From contig NZ_CP021111.1 of assembly GCF_002119665.1 (NCBI RefSeq), positions 5,208,001 to 5,272,000 of the forward strand: a stretch of 64,000 bases of DNA. The letters run 5' to 3'. This DNA comes from Bordetella genomosp. 13 (GTDB taxonomy: Bacteria; Pseudomonadota; Gammaproteobacteria; Burkholderiales; Burkholderiaceae_B). Shown here piece after piece: positions 9,029 through 17,496 of the stretch. Below the pieces are notes generated by a model. That model ran no database searches. It saw only the letters and a program-made list of their open reading frames with translations, and was not told where the DNA came from. The translations under genes and the position numbers were made by a program. The first letter of the stretch is position 1. The number at the start of each line of letters is the position of its first letter.

Positions 9029-10456
9029 ATGTACGAACAGTTGGCTTTGTATATAGACGGCGAATTCGTGGGCGGCGACGGCCGCAAGTCGCAGGACGTC
9101 ATCAATCCGGCCACCCAGGAAGTGCTGGGCCAGCTGCCCCATGCCACCGAGGCCGACCTGGACCGCGCGCTGGCCGCCGCCCAGCGCGCCTTCGAAACGT
9201 GGAAGCGCACCTCGCCGATGGAGCGCGCCGCCATCCTGCGCAAGGTGGCTGACCTGTCCCGCCAGAACGCCAAGGAAATCGGCCGCAACATGACCATGGA
9301 CCAGGGCAAGCCCCTGGCCGAGGCGGTGGGCGAGATCATGGCGTGCTCCGAGCACGTCGACTGGCACGCCGAGGAATGCCGCCGCATCTACGGCCGCGTC
9401 ATTCCGCCCCGCAACCCCGACGTGCGCCAGTTCGTCGTGCGCGAACCCGTGGGCGTGTGCGCCGCCTTCACTCCCTGGAACTTCCCCTACAACCAGGCCA
9501 TCCGCAAGATCGCGGCCGCGGTCGGCGCGGGCTGCACCATCGTGCTCAAGGGCCCGGAAGATTCGCCCAGCGCCGTCATGGCGATCGCCCGCATGTTCCA
9601 CGACGCCGGCCTGCCCAAGGGCGTGCTGAACATCGTGTGGGGCGAGCCCGCCAAGATCTCCGACTACCTGATCCGCTCGCCCATCGTGCGCAAGGTCTCG
9701 TTCACGGGGTCGGTGCCGGTGGGCAAGCAGCTGGCCGCGCTGGCCGGCGCCCACATGAAGCGCGTCACGATGGAACTGGGCGGCCATTCGCCGGTGCTGG
9801 TGTTCGACGACGCCGACGTCGACCGCGCCGCGCAGATGCTGGCCAAGTTCAAGATCCGCAACGCCGGCCAGGTGTGCGTGTCCCCCACCCGCTTCTACGT
9901 GCAGAAGGGCGCGTACGAACAGTTCCTGGCCAAGTTCACCGAAGTGCTCAAGGGCATCAGAGTGGGCGACGGCCTGGAAGCCGGCGTGGAAATGGGTCCG
10001 CTGGCGCACGAGCGCCGCGTGCCCGCCATGGCCAAGTTCGTGGAAGACGCGCGCAAGCACGGCGGCAAGATCGTGCTGGGCGGCGACGCGCCGTCGGGCA
10101 AGGGCTTCTTCTTCAGCCCCACCGTGGTCACCGACATTCCCGATGACTCGATGCTGATGACCGAAGAGCCCTTCGGCCCGGTGGCCCCCGTGGTGCGCTT
10201 CGACGATACCGACGAGGTGCTCAAGCGCGCCAACAGCCTGCCGTTCGGCCTGTCCTCGTACGTATTCACGAACTCGCTGCAGACCGCCACCAAGGTGTCC
10301 AACGCGCTGGAGGCCGGCATGGTCAACATCAACCACTTCGGCAGCGCCCTGGCCGAGACGCCCTTCGGCGGCATCAAGGACAGCGGCATCGGCAGCGAAG
10401 GCGGCCAGGAAACGTTCGACGGCTACCTGGTGACCAAGTTCATCACGCACGTCTGA
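9029..10456 (+). CDS. NAD(P)-dependent aldehyde dehydrogenase, succinate-semialdehyde type
   Basis: This 475 aa enzyme of the ALDH superfamily oxidises an aldehyde to its acid. The general-base Glu lies in MELGGHSP (about residue 250) and the nucleophilic Cys in NAGQVCVSP (about 285). The nucleotide-binding stretch [14 protein letters not shown] and FTGSVPVGK (about 230) are intact. Overall it resembles the GabD-like NAD-dependent succinate-semialdehyde dehydrogenases, but the substrate cannot be fixed from sequence. AAGGAA about 6 nt before the ATG at 9029 supports this start. It is monocistronic, with an intrinsic terminator right after the stop. Confidence 0.9.
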   Translation: MYEQLALYIDGEFVGGDGRKSQDVINPATQEVLGQLPHATEADLDRALAAAQRAFETWKRTSPMERAAILRKVADLSRQNAKEIGRNMTMDQGKPLAEAVGEIMACSEHVDWHAEECRRIYGRVIPPRNPDVRQFVVREPVGVCAAFTPWNFPYNQAIRKIAAAVGAGCTIVLKGPEDSPSAVMAIARMFHDAGLPKGVLNIVWGEPAKISDYLIRSPIVRKVSFTGSVPVGKQLAALAGAHMKRVTMELGGHSPVLVFDDADVDRAAQMLAKFKIRNAGQVCVSPTRFYVQKGAYEQFLAKFTEVLKGIRVGDGLEAGVEMGPLAHERRVPAMAKFVEDARKHGGKIVLGGDAPSGKGFFFSPTVVTDIPDDSMLMTEEPFGPVAPVVRFDDTDEVLKRANSLPFGLSSYVFTNSLQTATKVSNALEAGMVNINHFGSALAETPFGGIKDSGIGSEGGQETFDGYLVTKFITHV

Positions 10457-10478
10457 TAGCGGCCCACGACGACGCGAC

Positions 10479-10508
10479 GGCGGGCACGGAAGTGCCCGCC
10501 TTTTTTTT
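10479..10508 (+). terminator. Intrinsic terminator after the aldehyde dehydrogenase
   Basis: The stem GGCGGGCAC / GTGCCCGCC with a GGAA tetraloop is followed by eight T residues. The stem is perfect and the position, 22 bp after the stop codon, is ideal. Confidence 0.93.
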
Positions 10509-10510
10509 CG

Positions 10511-11476
10511 TCAGGCGCGGCCGCCGGCGCGGAAGTCGCGCGCGGACATGCCGAAGCGGCGCTTGAACGAGCGGCTGAAATGCGCGGGATGCGAGAAGCC
10601 CGCCTGGTACGCCAGCTCGGCGATGCTGCGATGCGCGTGCTGCGGGTTGGACAGCAGCTCGCGGCAGCGCAGCAGGCGCTGTTCGATGATGAACGGCTCC
10701 ACGCCCATGCCGGTGCCGCGGAAGATGCGGTGCAGGTAGCTGAGCGAAATGCCACAGGCCTGCGCCACCTGTGCGGCGGCCAGCGAGGGATCGGCCAGGT
10801 GGCTGCGAATGTAGGCGGTGATGCGCTCGCGGTGCGCGACGGTGACGCTGCTGTCGGATTCCGACAGCGCCCCCTGCCCCGGCTGCACCAGGAACAGCAC
10901 GATCAGGTCGATCAGGCGTTCGCCCAGTTCGGCGACCTCGGCGTCCGACCAGGCATTCATGCCCTTGAACAGGTGGTCCATGTAGCCGGCCAGCAGCGCG
11001 CCGCGAGGCGAACCGTCATCGATGCGCAGCTTGTAGAACGGGCCCACGCGCGGATCCCGCAGCGACAGCGCCTCGCGCGGAAAGGACACGCTGAGGCTGC
11101 GATAGCCCGCGCTGCCCTGCGCGCTCGCCTGGTACGGCGCGCTCTGGTTCATCAGGTACACGCAGCCGGGTTCGACCTGGAATTGCCGCCCGGACTGGCT
11201 GACGGCCAAGGGGCCGGCCAAGGGCAGGCCGAAGGTGTAGAACTCGCGCGCCAGGTGCGACACGTTGCCGGAGGTGCGCTCGATGCGCTGGCCCTGGTAG
11301 TGCAGGTCGTTGAACTGCAGGCTGGCGCGGCGCACGTAGCGCACGTGGCCGGCGAAGGCGGCATCGCGTCCGCAATGCACTTCGAACGGCCCGAAGGCCT
11401 CGCTGAGCGCGGCGCGCCATTGTTCGTAGCCTTTGCTGCCGGTGCTGGCCGGGATGGCGAATTCCATGTCGGGCAT
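10511..11476 (-). CDS. AraC-family transcriptional regulator
   Basis: The 321 aa protein has an N-terminal AraC-binding-like sensor domain (residues about 20-190) and a C-terminal pair of helix-turn-helix motifs (about 215-315). The second HTH carries the family signature IAELAYQAGFSHPAHFSRSF. I chose ATG 11476 because GGAGAGAG lies about 8 nt upstream; the frame is open further upstream. It is divergent from the hydrolase/ABC operon that starts at 11701 and is therefore its likely regulator (inference from position). Confidence 0.88.
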   Translation of the reverse strand: MPDMEFAIPASTGSKGYEQWRAALSEAFGPFEVHCGRDAAFAGHVRYVRRASLQFNDLHYQGQRIERTSGNVSHLAREFYTFGLPLAGPLAVSQSGRQFQVEPGCVYLMNQSAPYQASAQGSAGYRSLSVSFPREALSLRDPRVGPFYKLRIDDGSPRGALLAGYMDHLFKGMNAWSDAEVAELGERLIDLIVLFLVQPGQGALSESDSSVTVAHRERITAYIRSHLADPSLAAAQVAQACGISLSYLHRIFRGTGMGVEPFIIEQRLLRCRELLSNPQHAHRSIAELAYQAGFSHPAHFSRSFKRRFGMSARDFRAGGRA

Positions 11477-11580
11477 GGCGCGGTCTCTCTCCGGGACGGC
11501 ATCGGCAAGGGGCCGGACGGCCCGCATTGACCCTGCGTCCACATTCTGTTGATCCACCATGCACACGGTCGGCGCGCGCG

Positions 11581-11610
11581 TTGTGGAAGCTGCGCTGCCA
11601 AGTCTATAGT
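11581..11610 (+). promoter_or_regulatory. Promoter of the hydrolase-Liv transporter operon
   Basis: TTGTGG, an 18 nt spacer and TATAGT form a good sigma70-like site, with transcription expected near 11617. An imperfect palindrome around TATAGTCGGCCGGATATA (11605-11622) covers the -10 and start region. It could be an operator for the divergent AraC-type regulator. Confidence 0.6.
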
Positions 11611-11700
11611 CGGCCGGATATACAGACAACCCGTACAGCCGCGCCCCTGCGCGTACTGCCCGGCGGCGGCCGGGCCCCGCACGGGCGCACGGAGGAGACC

Positions 11701-12561
11701 ATGCGCAGCGTCCTGCCCACCTCGCATTACGCCGAATGCGCCGGCCGCGAGATCCATTATGTGCAGTGGGGAGATCCCTTGGCCCCGGCCGTGGTGATGT
11801 GGCACGGGCTGGCGCGCACCGGCCGCGACTTCGACGACCTGGCCGCCGCGCTGGCCGACCGCTACCGCGTGATCTGCCCCGACGCGCCCGGCCGCGGGCT
11901 TTCGCAATGGAGCGCGGCGCCCGTGGACGAGTACCGGCTGGAGCACTACGTGCGCGTCGCCACCGAACTGATCGACGGCCTGGGCCTGCGCCAGCTGCAC
12001 TGGGTGGGCACGTCGATGGGCGGGGCGACCGGCATGCTGGCTGCCGCCACGTCGCTGCGCGGACGCATCGCGCGGCTGGTGGTCAACGACATCGGACCCG
12101 AGCTGCCGGCTGCGGCCGTGGAGCGCATCGTCACCTATGCCGGCAATCCGCCGGCCTTCGACACCATGGTCGCGCTCGAGCAGTGGGTGCGCACGGCCTA
12201 CCAGCCTTACGGCTGGCAGAGCGACGCGCAGTGGCGCCGCATGGCCGAGACCTCGGCGCGCCGCCTGCCCGACGGGCGCCTGACCCTGCACTACGATCCG
12301 GCCATCGTCGGGCAGTTTCGCCATCATCCGCGCGACTATGACCGCTGGGACGAGTACGACACGCTGCGGCTGCCCGTGCTGCTGCTGCGCGGCAGCGAGT
12401 CGGACCTGCTGCCCGACGCCGTTGCCGACGCCATGACGCAGCGCGGCCCGCGGGCGCGCCGCATCGATTTCGCCGGCTGCGGCCACGCGCCGGCGCTGAA
12501 CGTCCCGCAACAGATCGACGCCGTGGCGGCCTTCCTGGCCGAGTCCGGCGCAGCCACCTGA
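11701..12561 (+). CDS. Alpha/beta-fold hydrolase
   Basis: The 286 aa cytosolic hydrolase has the oxyanion HG motif MWHGLARTG (about residue 34), the nucleophile elbow GTSMGG (Ser about 102), an acidic residue in LRGSESDLL and the catalytic His in GCGHAP near the C-terminus. A GGAGGAGA ribosome-binding site precedes ATG 11701. It is the first gene of an operon with a full Liv-type ABC transporter, so it probably cleaves an ester, lactone or similar bond in an imported compound. The substrate is unknown. Confidence 0.87.
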   Translation: MRSVLPTSHYAECAGREIHYVQWGDPLAPAVVMWHGLARTGRDFDDLAAALADRYRVICPDAPGRGLSQWSAAPVDEYRLEHYVRVATELIDGLGLRQLHWVGTSMGGATGMLAAATSLRGRIARLVVNDIGPELPAAAVERIVTYAGNPPAFDTMVALEQWVRTAYQPYGWQSDAQWRRMAETSARRLPDGRLTLHYDPAIVGQFRHHPRDYDRWDEYDTLRLPVLLLRGSESDLLPDAVADAMTQRGPRARRIDFAGCGHAPALNVPQQIDAVAAFLAESGAAT

Positions 12562-12571
12562 GGAGACACGC

Positions 12572-13753
12572 ATGATTCGCATGAAACGCATGTTGCTGGG
12601 CGCGCTGGCCGGCCTGATGGTGGGCGGATCCGCCGGCGCGGCCGAGCTCGTCGTCGCCCACGTCTACGACAAGACCGGTCCCCTGGAGGCCTATGCCAAG
12701 CAGACCCAGGCCGGCCTGATGATGGGCCTGGAATACGCCACGCAGGGCACGATGGAAGTGGCGGGCCGCAAGATACGCGTGATCGAAAAGGACAACCAGG
12801 GCAAGCCCGACGTGGCGCGCGCGCAGCTGGCGGCCGCGTATGCGGACGACAACGCCGACCTGGCGGTGGGCCCCACGTCGTCGGGCGTGGCGCTGGCGAT
12901 GCTGCCCATCGCGGAGGAGTACGAAAAGATCCTGCTGGTAGAGCCTGCGGTAGCCGACTCCATCACCGGCGACAAGTGGAACAAGTACATCTTCCGCACG
13001 GGCCGCAATTCGTCGCAGGACGCCATCGCCAACGCGGTGGCCTTCGACCAGGACGGCACGTCGATCGGCATGCTGGCGCAGGACTATGCCTTCGGCCGCG
13101 ACGGCGTGAAGGCGTTCAAGGGGGCGCTGAAGCGGGCGAAGATCGTGCACGAAGAGTACCTGCCGGCCAACGCCACCGACTTCACCGCGGGCGCGCAGCG
13201 CCTGTTCGACGCGCTGAAGGACAAGCCGGGCCGCAAGATCATATTCATCCTGTGGGCGGGTGCGGGCAATCCCTTCAAGATCGCCGACCTGGACCCCAAG
13301 CGCTACGGCATCGAGATCGCCACGGGCGGCAACATCCTGCCCGCGACCGCGCCGCTGAAGGCGCTGGCCGGCATGGAAGGCGCAACCTATTACTACTACG
13401 GCATACCCAGGAATCCCATCAACGACTGGCTGGTGGCCGAGCACCAGAAGCGCTATGGCCAGCCGCCCGACTTCTTCACGGCGGGCGGGATGTCGGCGGG
13501 CATCGCCATCGTCGAGGCGCTGAAGAAGACGCAGGGCAAGTCAGAGACCGAGACGCTCATCAAGGCCATGGAAGGCATGAGCTTCGACACGCCCAAGGGC
13601 CGCATGACCTTCCGCCCGCAGGACCACCAGGCCATGCAGTCGATGTATCACTTCCGCATCAAGAACGATCCGTCGGTGCCTTGGGCGGTGCAGGAACTGG
13701 TCAGGGAGATCACGCCGGACCAGATGGACGTGCCCGTACTCAACAAGCGCTGA
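12572..13753 (+). CDS. Branched-chain-amino-acid-type ABC transporter, periplasmic binding protein
   Basis: The 393 aa protein has a signal peptide (basic MIRMKR start, hydrophobic stretch, cleavage about AGA-AELVV near residue 23) followed by a type I periplasmic binding fold of the Leu/Ile/Val family. Ligands of this family include amino acids, amides, urea and aromatic acids, so the substrate is open. AGGAGA lies just before ATG 12572, and the gene starts 10 bp after the hydrolase stop. The other transporter subunits follow directly. Confidence 0.9.
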   Translation: MIRMKRMLLGALAGLMVGGSAGAAELVVAHVYDKTGPLEAYAKQTQAGLMMGLEYATQGTMEVAGRKIRVIEKDNQGKPDVARAQLAAAYADDNADLAVGPTSSGVALAMLPIAEEYEKILLVEPAVADSITGDKWNKYIFRTGRNSSQDAIANAVAFDQDGTSIGMLAQDYAFGRDGVKAFKGALKRAKIVHEEYLPANATDFTAGAQRLFDALKDKPGRKIIFILWAGAGNPFKIADLDPKRYGIEIATGGNILPATAPLKALAGMEGATYYYYGIPRNPINDWLVAEHQKRYGQPPDFFTAGGMSAGIAIVEALKKTQGKSETETLIKAMEGMSFDTPKGRMTFRPQDHQAMQSMYHFRIKNDPSVPWAVQELVREITPDQMDVPVLNKR

Positions 13754-13763
13754 TCGCGGCCGC

Positions 13764-14534
13764 ATGCTGGAAACGCGCAACCTGACCGTACGCTTCGGCG
13801 GGCACACGGCCGTCGATGACGTCAGCGCCCGCTACGAGCCGGGCACGCTCACCGCCATCGTGGGCCCTAACGGCGCCGGCAAGACCACGTACTTCAACCT
13901 GGTGTCCGGCCAGCTGCGCGCGTCGGCCGGCACGGTGCACCTGGACGGGCAGGATCTCAGCCGGCTGGCGGCCCCCGCGCGCATGCACGCCGGCCTGGGA
14001 CGCGCGTTCCAGCTGACGCAGCTGTTCCCGCGCCTGACCGTGCACGAGAACGTGCGCCTGGCCTTGCAGTCGCGCGCGCAGGGCAGCAGCTGGCGGCAGA
14101 TACGCCTGTGGCGCACATGGGACGCCGACCGGGCGCTGCTGGAACGCGCCGACGAGCTGCTGGTCCGCACCCGTCTCGCGCCGCGCCGCGACCACCCCGC
14201 CGCCGAGCTGCCGCACGGCGACCAGCGCAAGCTCGAGATCGCGATGCTGATGGCGCTGGCGCCGCGCGTGTACATGTTCGACGAGCCCACGGCGGGCATG
14301 AGCGTGGACGACGTGCCGGTGGTGCTGGACCTGATCCGCGAGCTGAAGCAGGACCGCGACAAGATCATTCTTCTGGTGGAGCACAAGATGGACGTGGTGC
14401 GCGAACTGGCAGACCGCATCGTCGTGCTGCACAACGGCCGGTTGGTGGCCGATGGCGACCCCGCGCAGGTGATCGCCTCGGACGTGGTGCAGCAGGCCTA
14501 CCTGGGCACGGCGCCGGCGGGAGCCCCGGCATGA
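13764..14534 (+). CDS. livG: ABC transporter ATP-binding protein, LivG type
   Basis: The 256 aa ATPase has Walker A GPNGAGKTT (about residues 33-41), an LPHGDQRKLEIA signature segment in place of classical LSGGQ, and Walker B VYMFDEPTAG followed by the H-loop in LLVEHKMD. The Asp/Gln-type signature is normal in LivG. It overlaps livF by 4 bp (ATGA). The symbol reflects family, not proven substrate. Confidence 0.9.
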   Translation: MLETRNLTVRFGGHTAVDDVSARYEPGTLTAIVGPNGAGKTTYFNLVSGQLRASAGTVHLDGQDLSRLAAPARMHAGLGRAFQLTQLFPRLTVHENVRLALQSRAQGSSWRQIRLWRTWDADRALLERADELLVRTRLAPRRDHPAAELPHGDQRKLEIAMLMALAPRVYMFDEPTAGMSVDDVPVVLDLIRELKQDRDKIILLVEHKMDVVRELADRIVVLHNGRLVADGDPAQVIASDVVQQAYLGTAPAGAPA

Positions 14535-15349
14535 ACCGGCCGGCGCATCCCGAAGGCGGGTACCGGCTCGCCGGCCAGGAAGGCGTGCCGCAGGCCGGCG
14601 GGACCGCGCCCCTGCTGCAGCTCGACGGCGTGCATACGCACATCGGCGCGTATCACATCCTGCATGGCGTGGACCTGTCGGTGCCGGCCAGCCGGGTGAC
14701 CATGCTGCTGGGACGCAACGGCGCCGGCAAGACCACCACCTTGCGCACGATCATGGGCCTGTGGCGGGCCTCGCAAGGCAGCATCCGCTTCGAGGGCCGC
14801 GAGGTGGGCGGCGCCGACACACGCGTCACGCCGCCGGACATGGTGGCGCTGGGCATTGCCTACGTGCCGGAGAACATGGGCATCTTCGCCGACCTGAGCG
14901 TAAAAGAGAACATGCTGCTTGCGGCCCGGCGCGCTCGCCGCGCGTCGGAGCTCGATACGGCCCGGCTGGAATGGATCTTCGGATTCTTCCCGGCGCTGCG
15001 CAAGTTCTGGCTGTATCCGGCCGGCAAGCTGTCGGGCGGCCAGAAGCAGATGCTGGCGGTGGCGCGCGCCATCGTCGAGCCGCGCCGGCTGCTGCTGGTG
15101 GACGAGCCCAGCAAGGGCCTGGCGCCGGCCATCGTGCAGAACATGATCGCGGCCTTCGAGGAACTGAAGCGCGGCGACACGACCATCCTGCTGGTCGAGC
15201 AGAACTTCAACTTCGCCCGCCGCGTGGGCGACCACGTCGCCGTAATGGACAACGGCCGGGTCGTGCACAGCGGCAGCATGCAGGCGCTGGCGCAGGACGA
15301 CGAACTGCAGACGCGCCTGCTGGGCCTGTCGCTGGGAAGCCACCAATGA
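14531..15349 (+). CDS. livF: ABC transporter ATP-binding protein, LivF type
   Basis: The 272 aa ATPase has Walker A GRNGAGKTT (about residues 65-73), signature LSGGQKQML and Walker B LLLVDEPSKGL. It starts at ATG 14531 inside the livG stop and overlaps the following permease by ATGA at 15346-15349, so translational coupling is likely. An N-terminal extension of about 35 residues precedes the ATPase fold and is longer than usual for LivF. Confidence 0.9.
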   Translation: MNRPAHPEGGYRLAGQEGVPQAGGTAPLLQLDGVHTHIGAYHILHGVDLSVPASRVTMLLGRNGAGKTTTLRTIMGLWRASQGSIRFEGREVGGADTRVTPPDMVALGIAYVPENMGIFADLSVKENMLLAARRARRASELDTARLEWIFGFFPALRKFWLYPAGKLSGGQKQMLAVARAIVEPRRLLLVDEPSKGLAPAIVQNMIAAFEELKRGDTTILLVEQNFNFARRVGDHVAVMDNGRVVHSGSMQALAQDDELQTRLLGLSLGSHQ

Positions 15350-16356
15350 GCGCCATCGATCACGCTGCCGCCCTGCCCGGCTCGCGGCTCGACCCCCTGC
15401 CCATCCTGCTGGTGCTGGCGCTGGCCGTCATCGCGCTGCCGCTGGTGGGCTCGTTCTCCACCTGGATGACGCTGACCATCGCCGGACTGGCCATGGGCAT
15501 GATCATCTTCATCGTGGCATCGGGCATGACGCTGGTCTTCGGGCTGATGGACGTGCTGAACTTCGGGCATGGCCTGTTCATCGCGATCGGCGCCTATGTG
15601 GCGGTAAGCGTGCTGGGCGCGATGTCCGACTGGACGCAGTCCGGCAGCCTGGCGGCCAACCTGCTGGCGGTGGCGCCCGCGGCGATCGTGGGCATGCTGG
15701 TGGCCGGCGCGGTGGGCGCCGCATTCGAGCGCGTGATCGTGCGACCCGTGTACGGGCAGCACCTGAAGCAGATCCTCATCACCATGGGCGGCATGATCGT
15801 CGGCGAAGAACTGATCAAGATGATCTGGGGTCCGCAGACGCTGCCCCTGCCTTTGCCGCAGGCCTTGCGTGGCGCGCTGCTGGTGGGCGACGCCGCCATC
15901 GAGAAGTTCCGCCTGCTGGCGCTGGCCGCCGGCGTGGGCGTGCTGGCGCTGATGCTGTGGCTGTTGAACAGCACGAAACTGGGACTGCTGATACGCGCCG
16001 GCGTGGAAGACCGCGAGATGGTGGAAAGCCTGGGCTATCGCATCCGCCATCTTTTCGTGGGCGTGTTCGTGGCGGGCTCGATGCTGGCCGGCCTGGGCGG
16101 CGTGCTGTGGGGCATGTATCAGCAGGCCGTGATTCCGCAGCTGGGCGCACAGGTGAATGTGCTGATCTTCATCGTCATCATGATAGGCGGGCTGGGTTCG
16201 ACGCTGGGCTGCCTGATCGGCGCGCTGCTGGTGGGGCTGATGGCCAACTACACCGGCTTCCTGGTGCCCAAGGCGGCCCTGTTCTCGAACATCGCGCTGC
16301 TGGTGGCGGTGCTGCTGTGGCGTCCGCAAGGCGTGTACCCCGTCACCAACCGCTGA
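15346..16356 (+). CDS. livH: ABC transporter permease, LivH type
   Basis: The 336 aa integral membrane protein has multiple hydrophobic helices and the LivH hallmark near residues 65-80 (TLVFGLMDVLNFGHG), plus a C-terminal IVIMIGGLGSTLG motif that contacts the ATPase. ATG 15346 overlaps livF. It pairs with LivM to form the channel. Confidence 0.9.
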   Translation: MSAIDHAAALPGSRLDPLPILLVLALAVIALPLVGSFSTWMTLTIAGLAMGMIIFIVASGMTLVFGLMDVLNFGHGLFIAIGAYVAVSVLGAMSDWTQSGSLAANLLAVAPAAIVGMLVAGAVGAAFERVIVRPVYGQHLKQILITMGGMIVGEELIKMIWGPQTLPLPLPQALRGALLVGDAAIEKFRLLALAAGVGVLALMLWLLNSTKLGLLIRAGVEDREMVESLGYRIRHLFVGVFVAGSMLAGLGGVLWGMYQQAVIPQLGAQVNVLIFIVIMIGGLGSTLGCLIGALLVGLMANYTGFLVPKAALFSNIALLVAVLLWRPQGVYPVTNR

Positions 16357-16377
16357 ACTTACCGCACAGGTCCTGGC

Positions 16378-17448
16378 ATGGCGCTACGCATTCTTTCCGG
16401 CGATCTTCCGCGCAGCCGCGTGCTGGCGGCGCTGTTGCTGCTGGCCGTGATCGGCCTGGCGCTGGCGCCGTTCCTGTTCCCCGGTCCGCGCGCGCTGGCG
16501 GTGGCAGGCAAGATCCTGATCTTCATCGTGCTGGTGGCCAGCTACGATCTGCTGCTGGGGTACACCGGCATCGTCAGCTTCGCGCACACCATGTTCTTCG
16601 GCATAGGGGCCTATGGGGTGGCCATCGCGACCGTGCGGCTCGAGCCCAGCTGGAGCGCGATCGGCATCGGCGCCGCGGCCGCGCTGGCGGTGTCTCTGGT
16701 GCTCGCGTTGCTGATCGGCCTGGCCAGCCTGCGCGTGCGCGCCATCTTCTACGCCATGATCACGCTGGCCATCGCGGCGGCCTTCCAGACCCTGGTGTCG
16801 CAGTTGTCGGATCTGACGGGCGGCGAGGACGGACTGAGCTTCAACGTGCCGCGCATGCTGCGCCCGGCGTTCCGGCCGTTGTCGGAGCCGCTGTTCGGCG
16901 TGAATGTGGACGGCCGCATCATCGCCTATTACCTGGTATTCGCGGCGTGCGTGGTGCTCTTTCTGGTGCTGCTGCGCATCGTCAACTCGCCGTTCGGGCG
17001 CGTGCTGCAGGCGATACGCGAGAACGCCTTTCGCGCCGAGGCCATCGGCTTTCGCACCGTGGTGTACCGCAGCTGGTCGAATGTGCTGGCGGCGCTGTTC
17101 GCCACGCTGGCCGGCGTGATGTATGCGATATGGCTGCGCTACAACGGACCGGACGCCACGCTGTCCTTCGAGATCATGCTGAACATTCTGCTGATGGTGG
17201 TGATCGGCGGCATGGGCACGATGTATGGCGCCGTGCTGGGAGCAGCCTTGTTCGTGCTGGCGCAGAGCTATCTGCAGGACGGGCTGCACGTCGTGCACGA
17301 GGCACTGGGCGGTTCGGGGCCGGTAGCGGCGTTCTTCGAGCCGGACCGCTGGCTGCTGTGGCTCGGCGTGCTGTTCGTGCTGTCGGTGTACTACTTCCCG
17401 ACGGGCGTCGCGGGGCGGCTGCGCGAGGCGGCGCGGCGGCGGACATAG
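16378..17448 (+). CDS. livM: ABC transporter permease, LivM type
   Basis: The 356 aa multi-pass membrane protein has the LivM signature GYTGIVSFAHTMFFGIGAYG (about residues 61-80) and VVIGGMGTMYG near the C-terminus. It is 21 bp after livH and completes a five-gene transporter set. No terminator with a T-run is visible in the 48 bp before the convergent hydrolase gene. Confidence 0.9.
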   Translation: MALRILSGDLPRSRVLAALLLLAVIGLALAPFLFPGPRALAVAGKILIFIVLVASYDLLLGYTGIVSFAHTMFFGIGAYGVAIATVRLEPSWSAIGIGAAAALAVSLVLALLIGLASLRVRAIFYAMITLAIAAAFQTLVSQLSDLTGGEDGLSFNVPRMLRPAFRPLSEPLFGVNVDGRIIAYYLVFAACVVLFLVLLRIVNSPFGRVLQAIRENAFRAEAIGFRTVVYRSWSNVLAALFATLAGVMYAIWLRYNGPDATLSFEIMLNILLMVVIGGMGTMYGAVLGAALFVLAQSYLQDGLHVVHEALGGSGPVAAFFEPDRWLLWLGVLFVLSVYYFPTGVAGRLREAARRRT

Positions 17449-17496
17449 CGGCGCCCGGGGGCGGCCGGTACGCCCGGTTTCCGCCTCGCGGCAGGG

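Noticed and set aside
9343..10146. Arg-rich plus-strand frame inside the aldehyde dehydrogenase gene
   Set aside because: It is an out-of-frame shadow; the ALDH frame has intact catalytic motifs.
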